The position numbers were made by a program, and so were the translations under genes. This document shows, piece after piece, positions 20,397-30,188 of a DNA stretch of 64,000 nucleotides. Source of the stretch: Candidatus Caldilinea saccharophila (lineage in GTDB: Bacteria > Chloroflexota > Anaerolineae > Caldilineales > Caldilineaceae). Every line of letters starts with the position of its first letter. Within the stretch, counting starts at the first letter, position 1. Below the pieces are notes generated by a model. It saw only the letters and a list, made by a program, of their open reading frames with translations. It searched no databases and was not told where the DNA came from. The stretch is from positions 62,001 through 126,000 of the forward strand of contig JADJVW010000015.1 in NCBI GenBank assembly GCA_016710365.1, in the 5' to 3' direction.

Positions 20397-22169
20397 GTGA
20401 ACACAACTGATCGTCGCCGCTGGATCCACAGGGTATGGGCAGGAGTCTTAGGTCTGTCGATGCTGGCCGGCATTTTCCATGCAACAACGACCATCGCACA
20501 GGCGCAAACGAATGGCGGCTATTCCCTTCGTTTCTATGGGCACGGCGTCGACGACATCGACCGCGCCAAAATACCGGTGGAGAGCACAGCGGGCAGCTTG
20601 CCCACCGACATTGGCGGCGCCGACTTCACCATTGAGTTCTGGCTGCGCGGCGCCCTTGCCGAGAATCGTGGCGCCGCGGTTGCCTGTGGGCAAAATGAAG
20701 ATTGGATCTACGGCAGCATCGTGCTTGACCGCGACCGTTTTTCAGAGGGGCGCAAGTTCGGCCTTTCTGTCGATAGTGGCGGCCGCGTCGTGTTTGGCGT
20801 CACGGACCAGAGCTCGGAAGCGCGCACGATTTGCGGCGCCACCAACGTGCTGGACAACGGCTGGCATCATGTGGCAGTCCAGCGCCGCATGAACGACGGC
20901 CGGCTCTGGGTGTTTGTCGATGGCCGCCTCGACGCGACGGCGACCGGGCCGGCCGGCGATCTTTCGTATCCCGACGGCGTCGCTGTATCCTATCGCGGGC
21001 CGGAGTATTGTCAGGGGCCGGCCGGCGCGTGGGGCGGGTATTGTCGCAACGAACCCTTCCTTGTGCTCGGCGCTGAAAAACATGATGCCGGCGCTTCGGT
21101 AGGAAATCCGGCAGCTTACCCTCCCTTCAGCGGTTGGCTCGACGAGTTGCGTCTGTCGAACGCGCTGCGCTACGCGGAACCGTTCACGCCGTCAGGGACG
21201 CCTTTCATCCCTGACGCCAACACGGTGGGGCTCTATCACTTCGACGAAGGCCCGGCAGGGCCGTGCACCGGTGTGCTGACTGACAGCGCCACCGTTTCCG
21301 GCGCGCCGACGCAGGGCGTTTGCTCCTACGGCGGCGCCGGTGTGGCAGGCCCTCAGTATGTGCAGGAGACGCCCTTTGGCGCCATTCCTGCGACGCCTAC
21401 GTTCACCCCGACGTCTCTGCCGGCCACGCCCACCGCGACGAGGGCTCCAGCGACCGCCACGCGTCTTCCCGCGACTGCAACGCGAGCTCCGGCGACGCCG
21501 ACCCCCCTCCCCGCGACGGCCACCATGACGCCGGCGCCCTCGCAAAACAATGCGTTGACCTTCGACGGCATCGATGATGTGGTGGTATTGGGGCGGGTCG
21601 AGCATGGCAACGTGCTGACGGTGGAGTTTTGGGTGCGCCCGGCGAGCAGCTCGCTGGACGCCATTGTCGTTAATCAGGCCGATGACGATAGCGGCTGGTC
21701 GTTTGAATTGAACGCAGGCAGAGCATCCTTTTGGGTGGCGACGAATGCCGGCTGGCAGGTAGTGCGCCATGCAACGCGCCTGGTTGGCGGCAGGTGGTAT
21801 CATGTCGCAGCGACATATAACGACGGCTCCGCGCAGGTGTTTGTCAACGGCCGGCCAGGCACGATGACGACGCTGCCATCCGGCGTAGGTGCAGTTGGCG
21901 AATTGCGTTTCGGCGGCATCCCTGGCTATGACCGCTTTGTAGGCGCGCTCGACGATGTCCGTATCTCGCAGGTGGTGCGCTATGCCGCGCGGTTCACGCC
22001 CCCCGTCCCGTTGCCCGCGCCCGACGCCGATACGCTTGGCCAGTGGACGCTGAACGAAGGCAGCGGCCAAATGGCCGCGGATAGCTCTGCAGCCGGCAAT
22101 CCGGGGCAATTGGGTCTGTCCCCGAGCACGGATGCGGCTGATCCGGCGTGGGAGGCAACAGGGCGTTGA
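20397..22169 (+). CDS. Secreted protein with two LamG domains
   Basis: The 590-residue product starts at GTG with AGAAAGAAGG upstream. The signal peptide ends near TTIAQAQT (residues 28-37). The first LamG-like domain (about 40-300; GADFTIEFWLRG, NGWHHVAVQRR, FSGWLDELRLS, GLYHFDEG) is of an insert-rich type shared with the next gene. A linker of Ala-Thr-Pro repeats (about 325-385) leads to a second, shorter LamG (about 387-590; ALTFDGIDDVV, WYHVAATYNDG, FVGALDDVRIS) that closely resembles those in the 15693 gene. There is no Y-L-P motif or membrane anchor at the C-terminus. It is intact, and the next gene starts at or just after its stop. Confidence 0.83.
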   Translation: MNTTDRRRWIHRVWAGVLGLSMLAGIFHATTTIAQAQTNGGYSLRFYGHGVDDIDRAKIPVESTAGSLPTDIGGADFTIEFWLRGALAENRGAAVACGQNEDWIYGSIVLDRDRFSEGRKFGLSVDSGGRVVFGVTDQSSEARTICGATNVLDNGWHHVAVQRRMNDGRLWVFVDGRLDATATGPAGDLSYPDGVAVSYRGPEYCQGPAGAWGGYCRNEPFLVLGAEKHDAGASVGNPAAYPPFSGWLDELRLSNALRYAEPFTPSGTPFIPDANTVGLYHFDEGPAGPCTGVLTDSATVSGAPTQGVCSYGGAGVAGPQYVQETPFGAIPATPTFTPTSLPATPTATRAPATATRLPATATRAPATPTPLPATATMTPAPSQNNALTFDGIDDVVVLGRVEHGNVLTVEFWVRPASSSLDAIVVNQADDDSGWSFELNAGRASFWVATNAGWQVVRHATRLVGGRWYHVAATYNDGSAQVFVNGRPGTMTTLPSGVGAVGELRFGGIPGYDRFVGALDDVRISQVVRYAARFTPPVPLPAPDADTLGQWTLNEGSGQMAADSSAAGNPGQLGLSPSTDAADPAWEATGR

Positions 22170-22189
22170 AGAAGCAAGCAAAGGGTTCC

Positions 22190-23566
22190 ATGCACAGCAA
22201 TTCTTATTCCCGAATGCGCCGTCATCGCGGTTTCTTTGCATCGCTTGCGGTCGCTCTGCTGGCCGCCGTGACGGCTGGAATCTGGGGCAGGTGGGACAAA
22301 CCCTTCCTTTCGCCGCAGTTGGCCCTGGCCCAAGGCAGCGGGTACGCGTTGCGTCTGTACGGCAATGGCTTTGCCGCGCCCGGTCTGGATCGCGTGCTTA
22401 TTCCTATCGATGCGCCGCCGCGCCCGGTCGATGTCGGGGCCACGGATTTCACGATCGAGTTCTGGATGAGGGCGTTGCCGGGCGAGAATGGCGGCGCTGC
22501 AAGATGCAACGAAAAGGATGGTTGGATCTATGGCAACATCATTTTTGACCGCGATATAGATGGCGACGGCGATTACGGCGATTTTGGCATCTCGCTGGGC
22601 AATGGGCGTGTCGTCTTTGGCGTGAGCGTTGGCGCTGCTGGAACCTCGGTTTGTAGCAGTCAAAGCGTCACCGACGGCCAGTGGCATCACATCGCTGCTG
22701 TGCGCACCGTGAATGGTGCGATGCAACTCTTTGTGGATGGCGCCTTGCAAGCGACTGCGCAAGGGGCTGCCGGTAACGCCAGCTATAGAGATGGCCGCAC
22801 GCCTACCAAGCCCAACGATCCCTTCATCGTGTTGGGCGCCGAGAAACACGACATAGACGCGGCCTATCCCTCTTTCAGCGGCTGGCTCGACGAATTGCGT
22901 ATTTCGACGGCGGCGCGCTACACCGCTGCCTTCACCCGGCCCACCGCGCCGTTTGTGACCGACAGCCAAACCGCGGGACTCTATCACTTTGATGAAGGGC
23001 CGGCTGGCGCGTGTACAGGCAGCGTGCTCGATACGTCTGGCGCTGACGGCGGGCCCAGCAACGGCGCCTGCGCGCACGGGGGCTCGCCTGCCGGCCCCGT
23101 CTACGATGCGGATACGCCCTTTAGTTCGCCTCTCCCTACGAGCACGGCGACGGTGACGCCGATAGTGACGCCGATTCCGCCGACAGTGACGAGTCCACCT
23201 ACCGTGACGCCGGTTCCGCCGACTGTGACGCACACACCGACAGTGACGCACACGCCGACCTTGACGCCAGTTTCGCCGACAGTGACGAGTTCACCTACCG
23301 TGACGCCGGTTCCGCCGACTGTGACGCACACACCCGGCGACGCCACCCCGCCAGCCGAGACAGCGACGCCGGCAGGACAGGGCACCCCGCTCGCGGCGCC
23401 GACAGCGGCCGCCACGTTGCCGCCCTGTCCAAGGGTCACACCCACATCTGAGCCGGACAGCTTACCAGATGTCACGCCCACGCAGGCGCCGCAAGGCAGC
23501 GGCGCCTGGCCCTTCTATCTTCCGCTCATTCAGCAGGAAGCATTATGTACGAACGTCGCCCAGTAG
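22190..23566 (+). CDS. Secreted LamG protein with Thr-Pro tail and YLPLI C-terminus
   Basis: ATG 22190 is preferred; GTG 22148 and TTG 22166 upstream overlap the previous gene. After a signal peptide (ends ALAQG) comes one LamG-like domain (GYALRLYGNGF, ATDFTIEFWMRA, QWHHIAAVRT, FSGWLDELRIS, GLYHFDEGPAG) that is clearly paralogous to the first domain of the upstream gene, pointing to tandem duplication. The C-terminal third is a Pro/Thr/Val linker followed by AWPFYLPLIQQEALCTNVAQ. The Y-L-P-L-I segment recurs in other secreted proteins here. The last codons overlap the start of the Tat-exported gene by 22 bp. Confidence 0.8.
   Translation: MHSNSYSRMRRHRGFFASLAVALLAAVTAGIWGRWDKPFLSPQLALAQGSGYALRLYGNGFAAPGLDRVLIPIDAPPRPVDVGATDFTIEFWMRALPGENGGAARCNEKDGWIYGNIIFDRDIDGDGDYGDFGISLGNGRVVFGVSVGAAGTSVCSSQSVTDGQWHHIAAVRTVNGAMQLFVDGALQATAQGAAGNASYRDGRTPTKPNDPFIVLGAEKHDIDAAYPSFSGWLDELRISTAARYTAAFTRPTAPFVTDSQTAGLYHFDEGPAGACTGSVLDTSGADGGPSNGACAHGGSPAGPVYDADTPFSSPLPTSTATVTPIVTPIPPTVTSPPTVTPVPPTVTHTPTVTHTPTLTPVSPTVTSSPTVTPVPPTVTHTPGDATPPAETATPAGQGTPLAAPTAAATLPPCPRVTPTSEPDSLPDVTPTQAPQGSGAWPFYLPLIQQEALCTNVAQ
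23178..23333 (+). repeat. 60-bp direct duplication in the Thr-Pro-Val linker
   Basis: The stretch 23178-23237 is repeated at 23274-23333 with one mismatch, a 96-bp (32-codon) offset. Both encode the same linker segment (PTVTSxPTVTPVPPTVTHT). Near identity at the DNA level implies recent duplication. Confidence 0.8.
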
Positions 23567-25567
23567 CTAAAGATGCCTCTCGATCGCGTTGGATGCTATC
23601 CCGTCGCGATGCTTTGAAACTGGCGATTGCGGCGGGCGTCGTCAGCCTGCCTGCCGTGGCCGGTGGCCGCTTGATGCTGGACAGCAATGGCCGCTCGCTG
23701 CCCGCCGCGCCCATCTTTGTCGATGACAACCGCGCGGCGCAGATCGATTCGCCCCTGTTGATTGCATATCCTGACCACGCCAACCCAATTGTGTGGCAGG
23801 AGATCTTGCGCGTCGAAGGGCTGCCCTATGCACACACCCAACGCCTGGCAGCGCTTGACCCATCTCAACTGGCATCAGTTGCGGTTGTCATGGTGCTGCC
23901 AGGCGCAATGCCCGATGACCGGATCGAGTTGCTGCGACTATGTCGAAGCGGGCGGCGGGTTGATCGCAGTCCAGCCGGATGCAAAGCTGGCGCCGCTGTG
24001 CGGTCTGACCGGCGTCAAGGATGTAACCGGTGACGGGTATCTTTGTGTGTGGGCAGGCGCCGCGGGAGCGGAGGGGATCGCCGGCGGCGCGTTGCAATTC
24101 CACGCAGCCCTGCACCATTATCAACTGCGCGAAGCCGAAGCCGTCGCCTATCTGTGCAGCCGGGAGGGCGTCGCCAGCCAGACCCCGGCTGTGACTTATC
24201 GTCGCTTGGGACGAGGGGCAATTGCAACCTGGTGTTACGATTTGGCGCAAAGCATCGTCTATACGCGGCAAGGCCCACCGGCGCGCGCTGGCGTCGAGGC
24301 CGACGGGCTGGAGGGGGTGCGCGCCTGCGACATGTTTGTGGACTTCGTCGATCTGGATCGCATCCATCTTCCGCAGGGGGATGAGCAGCAGCGCCTGCTG
24401 GTCAACTTGCTGAACGAAGTGAGTACAACGCCTTTACCTCGGCTCTGGTATTTTCCGGCCAATGCCGACAGCCTTCTGGTCTGCACAGGAGATTCACACA
24501 ACAACCCCGCGCCGGCGGTGGATGAAGCGCTGCGCCGCGTCGAGCACTTTGGCGGGACGATGTCGATCTACTACACACCGCTGCCGACGAGCACAGTGCG
24601 CCGCGCCATGCGCCGAGTGCGCGCCTGGGCGGATGAGCAGCCCGTGCTTGGCGAACTTGTCCCGCCGTCTGACGTCGTCACGCCTTATCACGCCGACGCG
24701 TGGCGTGCGCGAGGCCATGAATTCGCGCTGCATCCTTATGTGGAGGATGGCCTGGAGATTGGCTGGGCGCGCTACTGGCAACAGTTCACCGGGCTGGGCT
24801 ATGGGGAGTTCGACAGCACGCGCACGCACCGCGTTTTGTGGCACGGGTGGACGGATACGGCGCGCGTGCAGGCTGCGTACGCGGTGCGCATGAACTTGGA
24901 TTACTACCACGTCGGGCCGACCTTTCAGCGCGATGATGGCGCATGGGCCTTTGGCTACTTCACGGGCAGCGGATTGCCCATGCGCTTTGTCGATGCTGAG
25001 GGGCGGTTGATCGACAACTGGCAGCAGAATACGCATCTCGTCGATGAGCAGGTAATCGAGATGCCCTGGGGTGCAAATTTTGTGGGCTCGACGCCGGATG
25101 AAGCAATCGAGATTGCCGATGGGCTGATACGGCGCGCTGTGTCAGGCGCGTACGCCGCGCTCGGCGCGCAGTTTCACTTCGACCCGTTTGCTGTGCCTGG
25201 CGCGTGGCGCGCGGGCGCTGCACTTTACAGGGATGGAGTCCTGGCAAGCTGCGTCGAAAATGGCCTGCCGATCCTCTCGGCGGCGCGATGGCTGGATTTC
25301 AGCCGTAACCGCGCGGCTGCGTACTTCGACGCGTTTTCGGGCGACGCGGAGAGCGGCCGGGTGTCGTTCACCATCCAGCACGACGTTGCGCCGGGCGACC
25401 TCATCCTGCTGCTCCCTGTCCAGAAAAACATGCAACAATTGACCTCATTGCAAGCCGATCGTAAGCAAATCCCATTCAAAACGCGGAGAGTGGGTGCTAC
25501 ACTCTATGCAATGGTAGCGTTGGCGGCCACAGAAACAGCCATCGACGCGCGCTATGCAAGTGAGTGA
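23545..25567 (+). CDS. Tat-exported deacetylase-like protein with N-terminal amidotransferase-like domain, frameshifted
   Basis: The start has GGAAG close upstream. LSRRDALKLAIAAG (about 18-33) is a twin-arginine signal. The next about 200 residues (LLIAYPDHANPIVWQEILR, AVVMVLPGAMPDDRIELLR, YVEAGGGLIAVQPD) resemble the class-I glutamine-amidotransferase-like fold found as a non-catalytic domain in secreted proteins. The frame changes near 23935 where ctgcgactat has lost a base. The C-terminal part (about 24460-25350) has LLVCTGDSHNNPAP, GTMSIYYTP, HEFALHPYVED and MPWGANFVGSTP, which look like a divergent NodB/polysaccharide-deacetylase barrel. I infer remodelling of the exported polysaccharide; catalytic residues are not certain. 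Confidence 0.65.
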
Positions 25568-25582
25568 TGTTTCGCTGTGGTA

Positions 25583-25614
25583 AGGGGATGTCCGGTCTTT
25601 GTAAAAGGACGCCC
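25583..25614. other. Imperfect hairpin between genes
   Basis: GGGGATGTCC and GGACGCCCC form an imperfect stem around a 13-base loop in the 120-bp gap after the Tat-exported gene. No T run follows, so it is a poor intrinsic terminator; attenuation or RNA processing is possible. Confidence 0.35.
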
Positions 25615-25687
25615 CAAACCATGCGTCTCCAGCGCGCCATTAATCGACAATTATTTTGGGTGACATACGACGATTTGAGGGAAAGCA

Positions 25688-28600
25688 ATGCAAGAAAAAC
25701 AATCGGTGACTCATGTTAACCGCCGTCGTCTGCTGCATGGGATGGGGGTTGGCGTCACTGCCCTGACCGCGCTGATGTTGCTGGCGGTATTGATGGTGTG
25801 GTCTTCTCGGTCAGCGTCGGCGCAAAACGGCGCATCGGGGAGCGCGTCGCTGACTACGGTGGCGGACTTTGGCGGCGCCTGCGCCGCGCTGCCTGGCATC
25901 ATCCCACAGCCGACCCTGAGCGACGCCATCGTGAGTTCGGCCAATGGCGGCGAAATCCGGCTGCGCGCGACGGTGGAGGATTACTTCGATGGGCCTACCA
26001 TCGATGAGACGCAGTGGATCACCGGCGCAGCTAATACAGATGCCTATCCAGAAGAAAGGCCTCTGCTTGTCAGCGGCGTGGTCTCGATGACCGGCGGCTA
26101 TTTACGTTCGCAAAGTGTCATAACGAATGTTACAACGCCGCGCTTTTTTGAGGCCAGCACGCGTTTTGCGGAAGCTGGCGCCCCCAATTATTCGGATATC
26201 GGTTTCTACCGCTCGCAGCCACCGTTGGGCGTTTCCCCTTTGGAAGACACTTCAATCCGGCTCTTTGTGTCACAGCCGTTTGAATCGGCCGAACAGCCGC
26301 GGCTGCTCTTTGCACGAACGCGCGATGGCGACTCCAACCAACCGCTGCTCGACACGATTGTGGACAATTGGGGAAGCGACACCAACAGCCAGCTCGTCGC
26401 CTTGTCGAATTTCAACCGGTATCGCATTGAATGGGATGCGACGAACACCTGGTATTTCATCGACGGCGCCGTTATCATGACGGCCACCGAGGGCGCCAGC
26501 CAACCGCTGCCTCATGCTGGAACCACCACGCGCGACACCTATGTGTTTCTCATGGCGCAAGATCAGGGGTTGAGCCCTCTGCAAGTTGACTGGGTGCGCG
26601 CCGGCCAATATCCGGCGCAGGGCGTCTACACCTCTTGCGTGCAGGATGCCGGCCAAATCGCCAATTGGCCGCAGATGACGGTCACAGCCACTGTGCCGGT
26701 GGACACGGGCGCGCTAGCCGAGACGCGCACCTCGGTGGATGGCGTCACGTGGTCATCGTGGACCGCAGTCAGCGGCAGCATTGCGAGCGGGCAGAATCTG
26801 TTGACGCCTGCCAGCCCCAGCGGTCGCTATTGGCAGGCCCGTTTTACGCTTACCAGCAGCGACCCGCTGAACTCACCGGAGATCGGCGCGCTGAATATTG
26901 CGTATTTTGGCCCCACTTCGCTGGCGCTTGCCCCTCCTTCGGCAACGTTGAATCCAGGCGCGGCGCAGCCATTTGTCGCCACGGTGCGCGACGGCAACAA
27001 TGCCATCGTCGTCGGCGCGCCAGTGACATGGACGGTCGTCAATGGCGGCGGTGTGCTCGATGCCGGCGGCCGCTTTACAGCAGGGTTGCTGGCGGGCGTC
27101 TACACAGACACGGTGTTGGCCGCGACTTTGAACAATGCGTCGAATCGCGCCACGATTGTCGTCCTTGATCTACCTCCAATCGCCAGCGCTGGCGGCCCGT
27201 ACAGTGGTCAGGAAGGTCAGCCAGTGACGCTCGACGCCAGCGCCAGCCTCGATCCTAACGGCGGCGTGCTCACCTATGCGTGGGATCTCGATAACGATGG
27301 CCAATACGACGATGCCACCGGCGTTGCTCCCACGGCGAGTTGGGGTGATGAGGGCGTTTACACAATTGGGGTGCTTGTCACCGACGCTGGCGGTCTGACC
27401 GATACGGACAGCACAACCGTGTCGATCACCAATAGGGCGCCGCAACTGATTTCGATAACCAATACAAGCCCAGTGCGTCGCGGCCAGCCAGTGACCGTAA
27501 CCGTGGATGCGGTTGACGTGCCTGCCGACGCGCTCAGCTACTCCTTTGATTGGAACAGTGATGGGAATTTTGAGATCGCCGACCAGGCTGCCAACTTCGC
27601 GACGACTGCGCTGGCTGCCACCGGCCTCCACACCGCGACCGTCAGGGTCAGCGATGGTGACGGCGGCGTGGTGACGGGCACGACGACGATCACAGTGACG
27701 CCGCAGAACTTGACGATCCAGGCGGTGACGAACGATGGGCCGGTGCGCCGCAATCAGCCGGTGACGGTGATCGTGACCGCGACGCAGGAACTGACCGACG
27801 CGCTGCGCTACGCGTTTGACTGGGACAACGACGGTAGCTATGACGTGACAGATCAATCGTCGAACAGCGCGGCAACGAGTTTTGCAACGACGGGGCCGAA
27901 AACAGTGGGCGTGCGCGTGACCGACGCGGACGGCGGCGTGGCGACGAGCACGACGACGATCACAGTGACGCCGCAGAACTTGACGATCCAGGCGGTGACG
28001 AACGATGGGCCGGTGCGCCGCAATCAGCCGGTGACGGTGATCGTGACCGCGACGCAGGAACTGACCGACGCGCTGCGCTATGCATTCGACTGGGAGAACG
28101 ACGGCAACTACGAAGTCGTAGATCAATCGTCGAACAGCGCGGCAACGAGTTTTGCAACGACGGGGTAAAAACAGTGGGCGTGCGCGTGACCGGCGCGGAC
28201 GGCGGCGTGGCGACGGGCGCGACGACGATCACGGTGACGCCGCAATTGCTGGCGATCACGGATGTGGCGGACACGGGGGCGGTGCGCCGCGGGCAACTAT
28301 TGACAGTGACCGTGAGCGCGGCGCAAGAGTTGACCGACACCCTAGTCTATGGCTTTGATTTCGACGCCGACGGTGCATTTGAGATCGTACAACCAGCGGA
28401 CAATCGTGCGGTGACAAGTTATTTGAGCACCGGTGCAAAGAGCATCGGCGTTGGGGTCGCAGATGCTGACGCTGCAGTGGTCACAGCAACCACGACAATC
28501 ACGGTGACGCCGCAATTGATGGCGATTGCTTCCATCACGAACGATGGGCCGGTGCTGCGCAATCAGCCGGTGATGGTGACCGTGACCGCGACGCAGGAAC

Positions 28601-29916
28601 TGACCGACACGCTGCGCTATGCATTCGATTGGGAGAACGACGGCAATTTCGATACGCCAGATCAGCCGGCCAACAGCGCATCGACCAGCTACCCGACCAT
28701 TGGCGCGAAGACCGTCGGCGTACGCGTGAGCGATGTCGACGGCGGCGTGGTGACCGGGACGACCACAATTACAGTCAGCGCCCAGCTCCTGCAGATCAGC
28801 GCCATCCACCACGACGCCCCGCAACGCCGCGGGCAGGCGGTGACAGTTGCGGTGGATGTCTTGCAGCAATTGGGCGAGCCGCTGTTCTATTCTTTCGACT
28901 GGACAGGTGACGGCGTCTACGATGTGGTCGATCAATCTGCAAACACCGCATCGACGACCTATCTGACGACCGGCCTCAAAACCGTGCGCGTGCGTGTGCG
29001 CGATAACTTTGCGAGCGCGGCAAGTTCTGAAACCACGCTGTCGATTACGCCACAGAATTTGACGATTGCCTCAGTGGCGAACGACGGCCCGGTGCTGCGC
29101 AATCAACCGGTGACTGTCAGCGTAGCGGCGACGCAGGAATTGTCTGACGTGCTGCGCTACGCGTTCGACTGGGATAATGACGGCAATTTCGACACGCCGG
29201 ATCAGCCGGCCAACAGTGCAACAACCAGCTATGCGACCGTCGGCGCCAAAACGGTGGGAGTCCGTGTGCGGGATGCTGACGGCGGTGCAGTGTACGGCAG
29301 CACGACGGTCGAGGTCATCACACAGACGCTTCGGATTGTGGCGATCAACAGCGACGCTCCCACACGACGCGGCCAGCCGGTGACCGTGTCGGTCGATGCT
29401 GTCCAGCAGTTGGCCGAAGCGTTGCTCTATTCATTTGACTGGAACAATGACGGCACGTATGAAGTCGAGAACCAGTCATCCAACCAGGCGACGACGAGCT
29501 ATGCGGCAACAGGTGAAAAGAGCGTGGGCGTGCGCGTCGTCGCTGCCGATGGGGCTGTGGCGACAGGCGCGACTACGATCACGGTGACGCCGCAAAACTT
29601 GACGATCGCGGCGGTCACGAATAGCGGCCCGGTAAAGGTTGGCGACTCCGTGCAGGTCACGGTGAACGCAGCACAGGAACTGAGCGATGTGTTGCTCTAT
29701 TCGTTCGACTGGAATGACGACGGAACCTACGAGGTAGTCGATCAGCCAGCGAACAGCGCCGCGACCAGCTATGCAGAAACCGGCGCCAAAACGGTGGGAG
29801 TCCGTGTGCGGGATGCTGACGGCGGCGTAGCCACGTCAACGACAAGCATTCAAGTCGACGATGTCGGCGGTTCTGACGGTGCAGATATGATTTATCTGCC
29901 GCTTATCCACAAATAG
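25688..29916 (+). CDS. Giant secreted PKD-repeat protein with YLPLI C-terminus, frameshifted
   Basis: The start has GAGGGAA upstream. A signal peptide (ends SASAQN) precedes one copy of the shared module of about 290 residues (Cys opening, EDYFDGPTIDETQW, YRIEWDATNTW, CVQDAG tail). A Big-type Ig domain (LNPGAAQPFVATVRDGN), a PKD domain (PYSGQEGQPVTLDAS) and nine tandem repeats of about 90 residues follow. Each repeat reads roughly N-D-G-P-V-x-R-x-Q-P-V-T-V, then YxFDWxNDGxYEV and KTVGVRVxDADGG. The DWxNDG loop resembles a calcium-binding loop. The frame is lost at about 28167 (ggggtaaaa; the sister repeat has ggggccgaaaa). Repaired length is about 1,409 residues, ending DMIYLPLIHK. Likely a cell-surface fibre or adhesin. 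Confidence 0.8.
27678..28080 (+). repeat. 133-bp exact duplication within the 90-codon repeats
   Basis: Bases 27678-27810 recur exactly at 27948-28080, an offset of 270 bp (one 90-codon repeat). Other repeats in the array are only similar. The identity implies recent duplication or gene conversion and would confuse short-read assembly close to the frameshift. Confidence 0.85.
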
Positions 29917-29952
29917 GAGTACAGCTTCAACTTGAAGAAAGCCGCCAGGTAT

Positions 29953-29970
29953 CCTGTCAAGATTGACAGG
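29953..29970. promoter_or_regulatory. Palindrome CCTGTCAA-ga-TTGACAGG
   Basis: An inverted repeat with perfect 8-bp arms around GA. It lies 37 bp after the PKD-repeat gene and 218 bp before the next start. Symmetry and length fit a dimeric regulator site; a weak terminator is less likely because no T run follows. A second, smaller symmetric site, CTTCAA-c-TTGAAG, is at 29925-29937. Confidence 0.4.
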
Positions 29971-30040
29971 CCGCACTGGATATGCAGACAGTACGCGTGG
30001 TTTCGTAGGGTATTCGTAGGTGTTTTGGTGGGAATGTAGC

Positions 30041-30058
30041 TCGACAATCGATTGTCGA
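30041..30058. promoter_or_regulatory. Perfect 18-bp palindrome TCGACAATCGATTGTCGA
   Basis: A perfect palindrome 130 bp upstream of the gene at 30189. Two TTCGTAGG direct repeats at 30002 and 30013, 11 bp apart, lie just before it, and ACTGTA/TACAGT half-sites lie just after at about 30079-30099. The grouping suggests an operator region. Confidence 0.45.
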
Positions 30059-30188
30059 ACACGGTAAGGTAGTTGCACTGTATCGAGTCTTTACAGTTCG
30101 TATACTGGTGCAACGATGACTATGCCTTGCCACTCTGTGAGGTCCACCGCGTCGTTGCGCCTGAGGTGAAAACCAAAGGAGCAACTGA

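Noticed and set aside
27430..29850. Possible CRISPR-like direct repeats
   Set aside because: The 270-bp period is a multiple of three and encodes a clear protein repeat; there are no short spacers or cas genes.
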